This document shows, piece by piece, positions 53,455 to 61,848 of a stretch of 64,000 bases of DNA; the first letter of the stretch is position 1; every line of letters begins with the position of its first letter. The position numbers and the translations under genes are program-made. Under the pieces are notes generated by a model that was not told the origin of the DNA, did no database searches, and was given only the letters and a program-made list of their open reading frames with translations. This stretch comes from Gemmobacter megaterium (GTDB lineage Bacteria > Pseudomonadota > Alphaproteobacteria > Rhodobacterales > Rhodobacteraceae). The stretch lies in assembly GCF_900156815.1 (NCBI RefSeq), contig NZ_FTOT01000001.1, positions 496,001 through 560,000 on the forward strand, written 5' to 3'.

Positions 53455-54093
53455 TCATTCGCCGGACATTCGGGCGAACAGGCGCAGCGCATGGGCCGGG
53501 TCGCGTGACGCCGCGGGCATGACCGGATCATAGGCCGCCCTGATCACGGCGCCGATCTGCGGGCCAAGCACGGCATCGCTCTGCTCGGTCCGGACCAGAA
53601 CGCCCTGTGCAAGGGCATCATCGCCCCACAGGCAGATCAACCGCACCGCCTGATCCAGTGCCAGCACCTCGGCGGACACCTCTGCAAGGGCTGCATCGAC
53701 GCGGATGAACACAAAGACAGCGCGGATCGCCCCATGTTCGTCAAAGCGGAACATGCGGTACTGGTTCGCCTCTTGCGCCTCCAGCCGGGTCACAAGCGAT
53801 GCCAGCCCGTCGACCAGCCGATCAAGGTTCGGCACCTGCACAAGTTCGGACCAGTCGCGGCAGAAGAACATCATCAGATTCGCGCCAAGCTCTGGGTCGT
53901 GATCCGCGATCTGATGACCGGCCAAGGCCACGACCGCCTCGATGGCGCCCTTGAAGACGGCCAGCGTGGCCTCTTCGACCCCGAAAATTACCGGCACTAT
54001 GGGGCGGCCCCACCGTGCAAACACATACCCTTCGGGCCGGGTGAACAACGCCTCGACCGTTGCGGGGCTGGCTGGGGCGGATGGTTGGCACAT
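53455..54093 (-). CDS. Uncharacterised protein (212 aa)
   Basis: Not recognised as a named family. Starts MCQPSAPASPATVEALFTRP, includes YVFARWGRPIVPVIFGVEEA, GANLMMFFCRDWSELVQVPN and ends PAHALRLFARMSGE. It has a mixed alpha/beta composition with no signal peptide or membrane helices, so probably soluble. ATG at 54093 follows GGAGACCGTC. Divergent from the M48 protease gene with 89 bp between. A conserved unknown of the family is my best guess; no function offered. Confidence 0.75.
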   Translation of the reverse strand: MCQPSAPASPATVEALFTRPEGYVFARWGRPIVPVIFGVEEATLAVFKGAIEAVVALAGHQIADHDPELGANLMMFFCRDWSELVQVPNLDRLVDGLASLVTRLEAQEANQYRMFRFDEHGAIRAVFVFIRVDAALAEVSAEVLALDQAVRLICLWGDDALAQGVLVRTEQSDAVLGPQIGAVIRAAYDPVMPAASRDPAHALRLFARMSGE

Positions 54094-54182
54094 GACGGTC
54101 TCCTTTGGGATGTTTCAACCGCGAGTGCCGCGCCGATGCAAGCGGGTTTGACTTGGCGCCGCCCTGCCCCCATCTTCCCCGC

Positions 54183-54890
54183 ATGATCAAACTCGCCCCC
54201 CTTCTGCTTGCTGTCGGCTATGCGGTCGCGCTGTATCTGTTTTCGGCCTGGCGCACCAAGCGGGTGCTGGACCAGCAATCGACCCCCCTGCGCGACCCGG
54301 AGCTGGAACGTTTGACCGGCCAAATGGCGCAGGCGCTGGATCTGCCACAGGTACCCGTGTCGATTTTCGAGATCGAGCCGATCAACGGGCTTGCGGCGCC
54401 CGATGGCCGCATCTTCCTGACGCGGGGATTCTATCAGAAATACCGTCGCGGCGAGGTCACGGCCGAAGAGCTGGCCAGTGTCATTGCGCATGAGCTTGGC
54501 CACGTGGCGCTTGGCCATACCAGGCGGCGCATGATCGACTTTTCCGGGCAGAATGCCGTGTTCGTGTCGCTTGTCGCCTTGTTCCTGCGGGCGATTCCGG
54601 TCGTCGGTCCGCTGCTGGCGGTCTGGCTGGCGAACTTCATCACCTCGATTCTGGCGGCCCGGCTGTCGCGGCGCGACGAATACGAAGCCGATGCCTGGGC
54701 CTCTGCCCTGCTGATGAAGGCCGGAATCGGCACGGCACCGCAAAAGTCGCTGTTCCGCAAACTGGATGCCCTGACAGGGTCACGGCTGGCCGGGGCCCCC
54801 GCCTGGCTGCTGAGCCACCCCAAAACCGCCGAACGCATCGCGGCGATCGAGGCGAACGAGGCCCGCTGGACCTCTGCCGGTACGGAATAG
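54183..54890 (+). CDS. M48-family zinc metalloprotease
   Basis: 235-aa membrane-anchored protease. N-terminal hydrophobic helix APLLLAVGYAVALYLFSAW (about 5-23), the HEXXH zinc motif HELGH in SVIAHELGHVALGH, and the third ligand Glu in RRDEYEADAWAS. A second hydrophobic stretch AIPVVGPLLAVWLANFITSI follows the motif. HtpX-like relatives degrade misfolded membrane or surface proteins; this one is shorter. Start MIKLAPLLLA at 54183 gives a normal N-terminus; 54105 would add 26 residues. Confidence 0.87.
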   Translation: MIKLAPLLLAVGYAVALYLFSAWRTKRVLDQQSTPLRDPELERLTGQMAQALDLPQVPVSIFEIEPINGLAAPDGRIFLTRGFYQKYRRGEVTAEELASVIAHELGHVALGHTRRRMIDFSGQNAVFVSLVALFLRAIPVVGPLLAVWLANFITSILAARLSRRDEYEADAWASALLMKAGIGTAPQKSLFRKLDALTGSRLAGAPAWLLSHPKTAERIAAIEANEARWTSAGTE

Positions 54891-55034
54891 TTCGGGGGCG
54901 AAAGCCGCATTGTGCGTCGGCGCCCCGGCGGGCGAATGCGCCGGGGCGGGCGCACCTTCGGTGTGACAGGGATCATGCCGTCAGCGAAGCGGAGGTCGCC
55001 CCCTGACACCCATGCCCGGCAGGTTCCGGCCCGG

Positions 55035-55895
55035 TCAGCCGGGTTGGAACCAGTCCGGCCGCCCGGTTGTCCAGGTTTCCCCCCACAACTGGCTGCCGCC
55101 TGCGACGTTTATGGTCTCGCCCGTCACATAGCCGCCCGACGTTCCGCCGACCCAGATCACCGATTCCGCGATGTCCCAGGTCGTGCCCGCCCGCATCATC
55201 GGGTTGGATCTGGCATAGGTCGCCCGTGCCTCGGGTGCATAGACCCGCCAGCCAGGGGTTTCGATGGCACCCGGTGCGATGCAGTTGACCCGGATCCCCA
55301 GGGGCGCCCATTCGACCGCCACCGCCCGGCTGACCCCGATCACGCCCGAGCGCGCGGCAATGGTATGCGCCACGCCATACAGGCCATGTTCGACCACCAC
55401 CACGATATTGACAATGCTGCCGGGGCGCGACGTATCCCGCCAGTGCCGGGCGGCGGCCTGCATCATGTGCCAGGTGCCGTTCAAGTTGTTGTCGATGACG
55501 GCATTCCAGCCCTTGGCCGAAAAGTCGATGGCCGCCTGTGGAAATTGCCCGCCTGCGGAGTTGACCAGCAGGTCGATTCCCCCCGCCTCTGTCACCGGCC
55601 CGGCGAACAGGTCTGCCACCGTTTCGGGCTTGCGGATGTCAACGACATGGCCCTGCACCTGTAGCCCGGCGGCGGTCATGGCCTGAACCGCGCTGTCCAG
55701 CTTGCCCGCATCGCGCCCGGTCAGGATCAGCTCTGCCCCGCAGCGTCCGGCCAGCCAGGCCACCGCCCGGCCGATGCCGCCTGCCCCGCCCGACACCAGC
55801 ACCCGCTTGCCCGCCAGCGCATCGGCGGCAAAGACCGTAGGATGCACGGCCAGCGCCGCATCATCCAGCCCCAGCTTCATCGGGTCGTCAGTCAC
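55035..55895 (-). CDS. SDR-family protein with degenerate catalytic triad (AtuB/AtuG or dienoyl-CoA-reductase-like)
   Basis: 286 aa. The Rossmann motif is intact: VSGGAGGIGRAVA (Gly36-Gly42) and NSAGG (112-116). The catalytic Ser-Tyr-x3-Lys is absent: by alignment to NIxx.. and the AVEW anchor, the positions are Val165, Thr178 and Arg182 (HTIAARSGVIGVSRAVAVEW). Peroxisomal-type 2,4-dienoyl-CoA reductases also lack the tyrosine, so an enoyl or dienoyl reductase is possible; a non-catalytic role cannot be excluded. The start is GTG 55895, overlapping the dehydrogenase stop by 8 bases (the alternative ATG is 55880). Last gene of the - strand arm of the catabolic cluster. Confidence 0.8.
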   Translation of the reverse strand: MTDDPMKLGLDDAALAVHPTVFAADALAGKRVLVSGGAGGIGRAVAWLAGRCGAELILTGRDAGKLDSAVQAMTAAGLQVQGHVVDIRKPETVADLFAGPVTEAGGIDLLVNSAGGQFPQAAIDFSAKGWNAVIDNNLNGTWHMMQAAARHWRDTSRPGSIVNIVVVVEHGLYGVAHTIAARSGVIGVSRAVAVEWAPLGIRVNCIAPGAIETPGWRVYAPEARATYARSNPMMRAGTTWDIAESVIWVGGTSGGYVTGETINVAGGSQLWGETWTTGRPDWFQPG

Positions 55896-57084
55896 GCGCC
55901 ATTCCCCGCAGCAGCTCTCCGGCGATGATCATCTTGCGCACCTCGGTCGTGCCTGCCCCGATCTCCAGCAGCTTGATGGAGCGGTACAGGCGGTTGATCT
56001 CCGCCTCCCAGATATAGCCCGATCCGCCATGCACCTGCACCGCCAGATCCAGCACCTTGTGCAGTTCGTTGGCCACGAACATCACGGCCGAGGCGGTCAG
56101 CATGTGGATGTATCCGCGTCCGCCGCCGCCCTGTTCCAGCGGGCCGGCCTCGGCCAGCACGCGATAGGTATAGGCGCGCATCGCCTCGACCGAGGTGTAC
56201 ATGTCCGCCAGATGTGACTGCACCATCTGAAAGCTGCCGATCGGCTTGCCGAACTGCTTGCGCGTCTTGGCAAAGTCCACCGACAGATCCAGCGCGCGTT
56301 CCGCGATGCCCAGACAGATCGGCGTGATCATGGCGCGTTCCAGATCCAGCCCGCTCATCACCACGGCGACACCGCGGTTTTCACCACCTACCAGGTTCTC
56401 GGCCGGAACACGGCAGTTGTCGAACACCAGCTCTCCCGTGGTGCTGCCGCGAAAGCCCATCTTGACCAGCTTCTGCGCCACGGAAAATCCCGGCATCCCC
56501 TTTTCCACGATAAAGGCGGAAATGCCGTGGGCGCCCGCCTCCTTGTCGGTCTTGGCATAGACCAGCAGCACATCGGCCACCGGGCCGTTGGTGATATACA
56601 GCTTCTGCCCGTTCAGAATGTAGTCGTCCCCGTCCCGCCGCGCCGTGGTGCGCATGGATCCCAGCGCGTCGGATCCGGCCCCCGGCTCGGTCAGGCCAAG
56701 CGCGCCGACCGTCTTGCCCGCGCACAGATCCGGCAGGTACTTGCGCCGCTGCGCCTCTGTGCCGTTGCGATAGATGTTGTTGGCGCACAGGTTGTCATGC
56801 GCCACCCAGGACAGTGCCAGCGCGTGGTTCCAGCGCGCCATCGCCTGCAAGGTCAGGCCCGAAGACAGCAGATCCATCCCCGTGCCGCCGAATTCCTCCG
56901 GGATGGTGCCGCCGAACATGCCCATCTCGCCGATACGGGCAAAGATGTGGTCGGGCCACCATTCCTCGGCATCCATGCGTTCGGCCAGCGGATACAGCTC
57001 TGCCTTTGAAAAGCGGTCGACCTGATCCAGCAGCGCCTGCTGGTCGGGGGTCAGGGCGAAAAGGTTGGTCTCGGTCCCGGTCAT
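55888..57084 (-). CDS. Acyl-CoA dehydrogenase, isovaleryl/citronellyl-CoA type
   Basis: 398-aa FAD flavoprotein. ACAD signatures GALGLTEPGAGSDALGSMRT and RKQFGKPIGSFQMVQSHLAD are present. The catalytic base appears as Glu249 in SGLDLERAMITP, the position used by isovaleryl-CoA dehydrogenase, while the usual C-terminal Glu of straight-chain enzymes is Ala377 in LLEIGAGTTE. This favours branched substrates such as isovaleryl- or citronellyl-CoA (LiuA/AtuD). ATG 57084 with GGGAGGACATGC upstream; a start at 57105 is less likely. The divergent partner operon starts at 57325. Confidence 0.9.
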   Translation of the reverse strand: MTGTETNLFALTPDQQALLDQVDRFSKAELYPLAERMDAEEWWPDHIFARIGEMGMFGGTIPEEFGGTGMDLLSSGLTLQAMARWNHALALSWVAHDNLCANNIYRNGTEAQRRKYLPDLCAGKTVGALGLTEPGAGSDALGSMRTTARRDGDDYILNGQKLYITNGPVADVLLVYAKTDKEAGAHGISAFIVEKGMPGFSVAQKLVKMGFRGSTTGELVFDNCRVPAENLVGGENRGVAVVMSGLDLERAMITPICLGIAERALDLSVDFAKTRKQFGKPIGSFQMVQSHLADMYTSVEAMRAYTYRVLAEAGPLEQGGGGRGYIHMLTASAVMFVANELHKVLDLAVQVHGGSGYIWEAEINRLYRSIKLLEIGAGTTEVRKMIIAGELLRGMARD

Positions 57085-57117
57085 CGTCGCATGTCCTCCC
57101 TTCACCGCACGGGCGGT

Positions 57118-57141
57118 GTTATTGAACTTGGCTCATCTGTA
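57118..57141. promoter_or_regulatory. Repeat 1 of twin operator-like direct repeats
   Basis: 24 bp beginning GTTATTGAA and ending with GCTCAT, CTGTA; 19 of 24 positions match repeat 2 (57257-57280), same orientation. It overlaps the -10 side of the minus-strand promoter of the dehydrogenase gene (TACAGA, rc of 57136-57141). The core TGA..7 bases..TCA is an imperfect palindrome. Confidence 0.5.
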
Positions 57142-57165
57142 CCATCCGGGGCTTACCCAGGTCAA
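57136..57165 (-). promoter_or_regulatory. Candidate sigma-70 promoter of the acyl-CoA dehydrogenase-SDR unit
   Basis: On the - strand TTGACC (57160-57165), 18-bp spacer, TACAGA (57136-57141). Repeat 1 covers the -10 and initiation region, as expected for repressor control. Confidence 0.5.
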
Positions 57166-57249
57166 TCGCTGCACTTGCAACGAAACCCCACGTCATTTGC
57201 TGGTTTCATTGTGCTTTCGCAGCATTTCTGGTAGAGGGTCGGCAGTCGG

Positions 57250-57282
57250 TTGACAGGTTATTGAATGTTGCTCATTTATAGT
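57250..57282 (+). promoter_or_regulatory. Candidate promoter and operator of the carboxylase operon
   Basis: TTGACA at 57250-57255 is a perfect -35. TTTATA (57275-57280, spacer 19) or TATAGT (57277-57282, spacer 21) may be the -10. Repeat 2 (57257-57280) fills the spacer, typical of repressor binding. Confidence 0.5.
57257..57280. promoter_or_regulatory. Repeat 2 of twin operator-like direct repeats
   Basis: 24 bp beginning GTTATTGAA and ending GCTCAT, TTATA. Same orientation as repeat 1, starts 139 bp later. Both share the TGA..7..TCA core. Confidence 0.5.
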
Positions 57283-57324
57283 CGGAACGATGCGCGGCAC
57301 CGACTCGCCCGCAGGGAGGATCGC

Positions 57325-58104
57325 ATGACCACAGTCGAAACCGTCCGCGAGGGCGCGGTGCTGACCATCCGCATCAACCGCCCCGAACTGCGCAATGCGC
57401 TGAACGAAGCCGTGGCGCTGGGTATCGAAGCCGCGCTGGATGCAGGCGAATCCGATCCCGGCATCCGTGCCGTGGTGTTGACCGGCGCGGGGGACAAGGC
57501 ATTCTGCGCCGGGGGCGACCTGCGGCCCGCCGCCGACGGCACCCCCTTTGCCATCGACGCGGCCGACCCCCGGCATTACGTCGCGCGCCTGCTGCGGCGG
57601 ATGGATGCCTGCCGCCTGCCGCTGATCGCCAGGGTCAACGGCCATGCGCTGGCGGGCGGCATGGGGTTGGTCTGCGCCTGTGACATGGCCGTGATGGTGG
57701 ACAGCGCCCTGATCGGTGTGACCGAGGTGCGGGTGGGCCTGTTCCCGGCGATGATCCTGCCGTTCCTGCTGCGCGTCGTGCCCCCCCGCCGCATGATGGA
57801 ACTGTGCCTGACCGGAGAGCCGGTGACAGGCGCCGAGGCTGCGGCCGAGGGCTGGGTCAACTATGCCGTGCCCGCCGATCAGCTTGATGCGAAACTGGAC
57901 TGGCTGCTGGGCCGGATCACCGACAAGTCGCCCACCGGCATCCGGCTGGGCAAGCAGGGCCTGCGCAAGGTGCGCGAAATGGCCACCGATCCGGCGCTGG
58001 AATATGCCCAGTTCCTGCTGGCCAACATGGCCCGGACCGAGGATGCGCGCGAAGGCTTTGCCGCCTTTGCCGAAAAGCGCAAACCCGACTGGACGGGGCG
58101 CTGA
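57325..58104 (+). CDS. Enoyl-CoA hydratase/isomerase family protein (cluster gene 1)
   Basis: 259-aa crotonase-fold protein. Oxyanion hole GDKAFCAGGDLRPA and IARVNGHALAGGMGLVCAC, followed by VTEVRVGLFPAMILPFLLRV with the first catalytic-Glu region (Glu in GVTEVRVG). Subfamily: AtuE or methylglutaconyl-CoA hydratase-like is likely from the cluster, but this cannot be proved by eye. ATG 57325 has AGGGAGGATCGC upstream. First gene of the + strand operon, which continues with 2-bp spacing then 1- to 4-base overlaps. Confidence 0.87.
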   Translation: MTTVETVREGAVLTIRINRPELRNALNEAVALGIEAALDAGESDPGIRAVVLTGAGDKAFCAGGDLRPAADGTPFAIDAADPRHYVARLLRRMDACRLPLIARVNGHALAGGMGLVCACDMAVMVDSALIGVTEVRVGLFPAMILPFLLRVVPPRRMMELCLTGEPVTGAEAAAEGWVNYAVPADQLDAKLDWLLGRITDKSPTGIRLGKQGLRKVREMATDPALEYAQFLLANMARTEDAREGFAAFAEKRKPDWTGR

Positions 58105-58106
58105 GC

Positions 58107-59909
58107 ATGGGCCGCATCGTTCGCATCGGCTGCGGGGCAGGCTTCTGGGGCGATACCCCCGAAGGCCCGGCGCAACTCGTTCGCTCCGGCGGGATCGACT
58201 ATCTGGTGATGGACTATCTGGCCGAGATCACCATGTCGATCCTGGCCCGGATGAAGGCCCGCGACCCGGCCGCAGGCTATGCGACCGATTTCGTCTCGCT
58301 GGTCATGCGCCCGCTGGCGGCCGAGATCGCGGCGGGAAAGATCCGCGTTGTGACCAATGCGGGCGGGGTTAACCCCGGCGCCTGCCGCGATGCGCTGGTC
58401 ACGCTGTTTGCCGAGTTGGGCCTGCCGTTGAAGGTGGCGCTGGTCGAAGGCGATGATCTGTCCCCCCGGATCGAGGAGATGCGCCCCGGCGTGACCGAAA
58501 TGTTCACCGGCGCCGCCCTGCCCGGCAAACTGGCCAGCGTCAACGCCTATCTGGGGGCCTTTCCCGTTGCGCAGGCACTGGCGCGCGGGGCGGATGTGGT
58601 GATCACCGGGCGCTGCGTGGATTCCGCGCTGGTGCTTGGGCCGCTGATCCATGAATTCGGCTGGGGCCCGCAGGATTTCGACCAACTTTCGGGCGGGTCG
58701 CTGGCCGGACATGTCATCGAATGCGGCACGCAATGCACCGGCGGCATTGTCACCGACTGGCGCGCGGTGCCGGGCTGGGACAACATGGGCTTTCCCATTG
58801 CGCTCTGCGCCGCCGATGGCAGTTTCGAGATTGTCAAACCTGACGGGACCGGCGGCCTGATCAGCCCTGCGACCATCGCCGAACAGGTGGTCTACGAGGT
58901 GGGCGACCCCGGCGCCTATGTCCTGCCTGATGTCACCTGCGACTGGCGCGATGTGTCGATCGTTGCGACAGGCGACAACCGCGTGCGGGTCAGCGGCGCC
59001 CGTGGCCGCGCGCCGACCGGCACACTCAAGGTATCGGCCACCTATGGCGATGGCTGGCGCAGTTCCATCACCATGATGATCGCGGGGCGCGAGGCCGTGG
59101 CACGGGCCGAGGCGGTGGCCGCCGCCATTCTGAGCCGCACCTCACGGCTGATCGCCGAGGCGGGGCTGCCCGGCTTCAGCGAAACCTCGGTCGAGGTTCT
59201 GGGGGCGGAGTCCGTTTATGGCGCACAGTCGCAGGCCCGGTCCACCCGCGAGGTGGTGTTGAAGATCGCCGTGCGCAGCCCCTCCAAAGACGCGCTGGAG
59301 ATCTTCGGGCGCGAGATCTTTCCCGCCGCCACCGCCATGGCGCAAAGCCTGACGGGATTTGCCGGCGGGCGCCCGAAACCGCAGCCCGTGGTGCGGCTGT
59401 TCAGCTTTCTGGCCGACAAGGCGCAGGTGGTCCCGGTGGTGCAGGACGCCGGCGGGCAATGCGCCGTGCCCTTTGCTGTCTTGCCCGCACCTGCGCCCTG
59501 CCCCGCCGCCCCCATCGACGCGCCGCCGCTGTCGGGCCCCACCGTGCCGCTGATCGCGCTGGCGCATGGCCGCTCGGGCGACAAGGGCGACATGGCGAAT
59601 ATCGGCATCATCGCCCGCGATCCCGCCTTTGTGCCTGCGATCCTGTCGGGGGTCACGCCGGAACGGGTGGGCGCATGGTTCGCCCATTATGCCCCGACGC
59701 GGGTGGAACGGTTCGGCTGGCCGGGGCTGCCGGGGCTGAACCTGTTGTTGCATGGGGTGCTGGGCGGCGGCGGCGTTGCCTCGTTGCGGCATGATCCGCA
59801 AGGCAAGGCACTGGCACAGGTACTGCTGGATCTGCCGGTGGCCGTGCCCGCCGACTGGCTGGCCCCCGGCGGCCCCCTGGAGACCTGGGCAAAGGAGGCC
59901 CGCACATGA
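58107..59909 (+). CDS. atuA: Acyclic terpene utilization AtuA-family protein (DUF1446 + AtuA-like C-terminus)
   Basis: 600 aa. The N-terminal AtuA domain starts IGCGAGFWGDTPEGPAQLVR, with LVMDYLAEITMSILARM, VVTNAGGVNPGACRDAL and ITGRCVDSALVLGPLIHEFG. The C-terminal ferredoxin-fold-like part starts HGRSGDKGDMANIGIIARDP (about 487-506). AtuA proteins sit in citronellol/geraniol (atu) loci of Pseudomonas and in related carboxylase clusters; their biochemistry is not settled. It starts 2 bp after the hydratase stop and overlaps the biotin carboxylase gene by 4 bases. This gene points to an atu-like rather than a plain leucine pathway. Confidence 0.88.
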   Translation: MGRIVRIGCGAGFWGDTPEGPAQLVRSGGIDYLVMDYLAEITMSILARMKARDPAAGYATDFVSLVMRPLAAEIAAGKIRVVTNAGGVNPGACRDALVTLFAELGLPLKVALVEGDDLSPRIEEMRPGVTEMFTGAALPGKLASVNAYLGAFPVAQALARGADVVITGRCVDSALVLGPLIHEFGWGPQDFDQLSGGSLAGHVIECGTQCTGGIVTDWRAVPGWDNMGFPIALCAADGSFEIVKPDGTGGLISPATIAEQVVYEVGDPGAYVLPDVTCDWRDVSIVATGDNRVRVSGARGRAPTGTLKVSATYGDGWRSSITMMIAGREAVARAEAVAAAILSRTSRLIAEAGLPGFSETSVEVLGAESVYGAQSQARSTREVVLKIAVRSPSKDALEIFGREIFPAATAMAQSLTGFAGGRPKPQPVVRLFSFLADKAQVVPVVQDAGGQCAVPFAVLPAPAPCPAAPIDAPPLSGPTVPLIALAHGRSGDKGDMANIGIIARDPAFVPAILSGVTPERVGAWFAHYAPTRVERFGWPGLPGLNLLLHGVLGGGGVASLRHDPQGKALAQVLLDLPVAVPADWLAPGGPLETWAKEART

Positions 59910-61387
59910 CCCGCAAGATCACCAAGGTGCTGATCGCCAACCGGGGCGAGATCGCGGCCCGCATCATCCGCACGCTGGACCGGCTGGGCATTGCCTCTGT
60001 CGCGGTTCATCACGCCGCAGAGGCGCGCGCCGCCCATGTCCGCATGGCTGGGCAGGCGGTGGAACTTGTCGGCGCCACCCCCGTGGCCGCCCATCTGGAC
60101 GCCGGGCAGATCATCGCCGCCGCACAGGCGGCGGGCGCGGATGCCATTCACCCCGGCTATGGCTTTCTGTCGGAAAACGCCCGCTTTGCCCGCGCGGTCG
60201 AAGATGCGGGGCTTGTGTTCATCGGTCCGTCGGCGGATGTGATCGACCTGATGGGCGACAAGATTTCCGCCCGGACCTTCGCGGAACGGCAGGGGGTTCC
60301 GGTTGCCCCCTCTGTCATGCCGACCGAGGATCTGGATACCTTTGCCCGTGAGGCCGAACAGATCGGCTTTCCGCTGCTGATCAAGGCGGCGGCTGGGGGC
60401 GGCGGCAAGGGCATGTCCATCGTGCGGTCGGCCGCAGAAATGCGCGAAGCGGCCCGCATCGCCTCGGGCGAGGCGCTGCGCTATTTCGGCGATGGCCGGG
60501 TCTATGCCGAACTGTTCGTCGAAAACCCCCGCCACATCGAGGTGCAGGTGCTGGGCGACGGCGCGGGGAATGCCATCCATCTGTGGGAACGCGAATGTTC
60601 CGTCCAGCGCCGGTTCCAGAAGATCATCGAGGAGGCGCCGGCCGCCAACCTGCCCGCCGCCCTGCGGGATGCCATCTGCGACTCGGCCGTTCGGCTGGCA
60701 TCGGCGGCGAACTATCGCAATGCGGGCACGGTGGAATATATCCTGGGGGCCGACGGGCGGTTCTTCTTTCTGGAAATGAACACCCGGCTACAGGTGGAAC
60801 ATCCTGTCACCGAGGAAATCACCGGGCTGGATCTGGTGGAAACGCAACTGGCCATCGCCGAAGGGCGCGGATTGCCGATGGCGCAGGCCGATGTGCCGCT
60901 GTCGGGCCATGCCATCGAATGCCGGATCTGCGCCGAAGATCCCGAGAACGGCTTTCTGCCCGAAACCGGGCGCATCCTGCGGCTGGACGTGCCGCAGGCC
61001 GAGTGGCTGCGGTTCGAAAACGCGCTGGACACCGGGCAAAGGGTGACATCGGACTTTGACCCGATGCTGGCCAAGCTGGTGGTGCGGGGCGACGACCGCG
61101 CACAGGCGATCGGGCGGTCCATTGCGGCGCTGCGGGATCTGGCCTTGCTGGGGGTGGGCACGAACATCGACTATCTGGCCCGCGTGCTGGATCATCCGGC
61201 CTTTCGCACCGGCGATCTGTCCACCGGATTCGTGGCCACCCACGCCGCCGATCTGGCCGAACCCGCGCCGGACCCGGCGACACTGGACCAGGTGCTGATC
61301 GCTGCGGCGCTGGCCGATCACCACTTTGCCGCGCTGATCGACAGCGTGCCCGAACTGCACGCCCGCATGGGACAGTGGAGGAACTGA
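59906..61387 (+). CDS. Acyl-CoA carboxylase, biotin carboxylase subunit (stand-alone)
   Basis: 493-aa biotin carboxylase. N-terminus KVLIANRGEIAARIIRTLDR, ATP-grasp AAAGGGGKGM (Gly164-Met170), ELFVENPRHIEVQVLGDGAG and FLEMNTRLQVEHPVTE. Unlike MccA/LiuD/AtuF alpha subunits (about 650 aa), it ends after the biotin carboxylase C-domain and lacks the BT and biotin carrier parts; these are on the next gene. Together the pair (493 + 153) equals a normal alpha subunit. The start overlaps atuA by 4 bases and the stop overlaps the carrier ATG by one base. Confidence 0.92.
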   Translation: MTRKITKVLIANRGEIAARIIRTLDRLGIASVAVHHAAEARAAHVRMAGQAVELVGATPVAAHLDAGQIIAAAQAAGADAIHPGYGFLSENARFARAVEDAGLVFIGPSADVIDLMGDKISARTFAERQGVPVAPSVMPTEDLDTFAREAEQIGFPLLIKAAAGGGGKGMSIVRSAAEMREAARIASGEALRYFGDGRVYAELFVENPRHIEVQVLGDGAGNAIHLWERECSVQRRFQKIIEEAPAANLPAALRDAICDSAVRLASAANYRNAGTVEYILGADGRFFFLEMNTRLQVEHPVTEEITGLDLVETQLAIAEGRGLPMAQADVPLSGHAIECRICAEDPENGFLPETGRILRLDVPQAEWLRFENALDTGQRVTSDFDPMLAKLVVRGDDRAQAIGRSIAALRDLALLGVGTNIDYLARVLDHPAFRTGDLSTGFVATHAADLAEPAPDPATLDQVLIAAALADHHFAALIDSVPELHARMGQWRN

Positions 61388-61848
61388 TGGCCGTCAAATT
61401 CACTCTTGGCCCCGCAACGCACGAAATCGCTGTGCTGGCCCGCCACCCGCTGACCCTGTCGGTGGACGGACGCATCCATCTTGTGGAACGTGCCGCCCCC
61501 GGCCCGGTTCTGGCCGGGGATGACAGCGAAACCATGGTCCGCCTGCATGGCCGCACCTATCGCCTGCGCCGGATCGACCCGCGCGCCGAGGCGGCGGGCA
61601 CCGGGGCGGCAGAGGATGAACTGCGCGCGCCCATGCCCGGCGCCGTGGTCTCGGTCCATGCCACCCCCGGAGAGGCGGTGACCGCAGGCCAGACTCTCGT
61701 GACCATCGAAAGCATGAAGTTGCAGACCGCGCTTCAGGCACCGCGTGACGGGGTGCTGGCCGAAATCGCCTATGCCGAAGGCGCCACATTCGAGAAAGAC
61801 GCCGTGATCGCCCGGCTGGAAACACTGCCCAAAGGGGAACCGGCATGA
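61387..61848 (+). CDS. Biotin/lipoyl attachment carrier protein (BT-BCCP piece of the carboxylase alpha subunit)
   Basis: 153 aa. Biotinylated lysine is Lys111 in TIESMKLQTALQAP, framed by the PMPGAVVSVHATPGEAV hammerhead strand. Residues 1-75 (VKFTLGPATHEIAVLARHPL and following) resemble the BT linker domain that docks to the beta subunit. The ATG lies in TGATG with GGAGG upstream, so it is a genuine separate start and not a frameshift. It overlaps the carboxyltransferase gene by 4 bases. Confidence 0.88.
   Translation: MAVKFTLGPATHEIAVLARHPLTLSVDGRIHLVERAAPGPVLAGDDSETMVRLHGRTYRLRRIDPRAEAAGTGAAEDELRAPMPGAVVSVHATPGEAVTAGQTLVTIESMKLQTALQAPRDGVLAEIAYAEGATFEKDAVIARLETLPKGEPA

Noticed and set aside
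61380-61392. Frameshift between biotin carboxylase and carrier frames
   Set aside because: The second frame has its own GGAGG and ATG, and both products are complete domains, so a natural split is the simpler reading.
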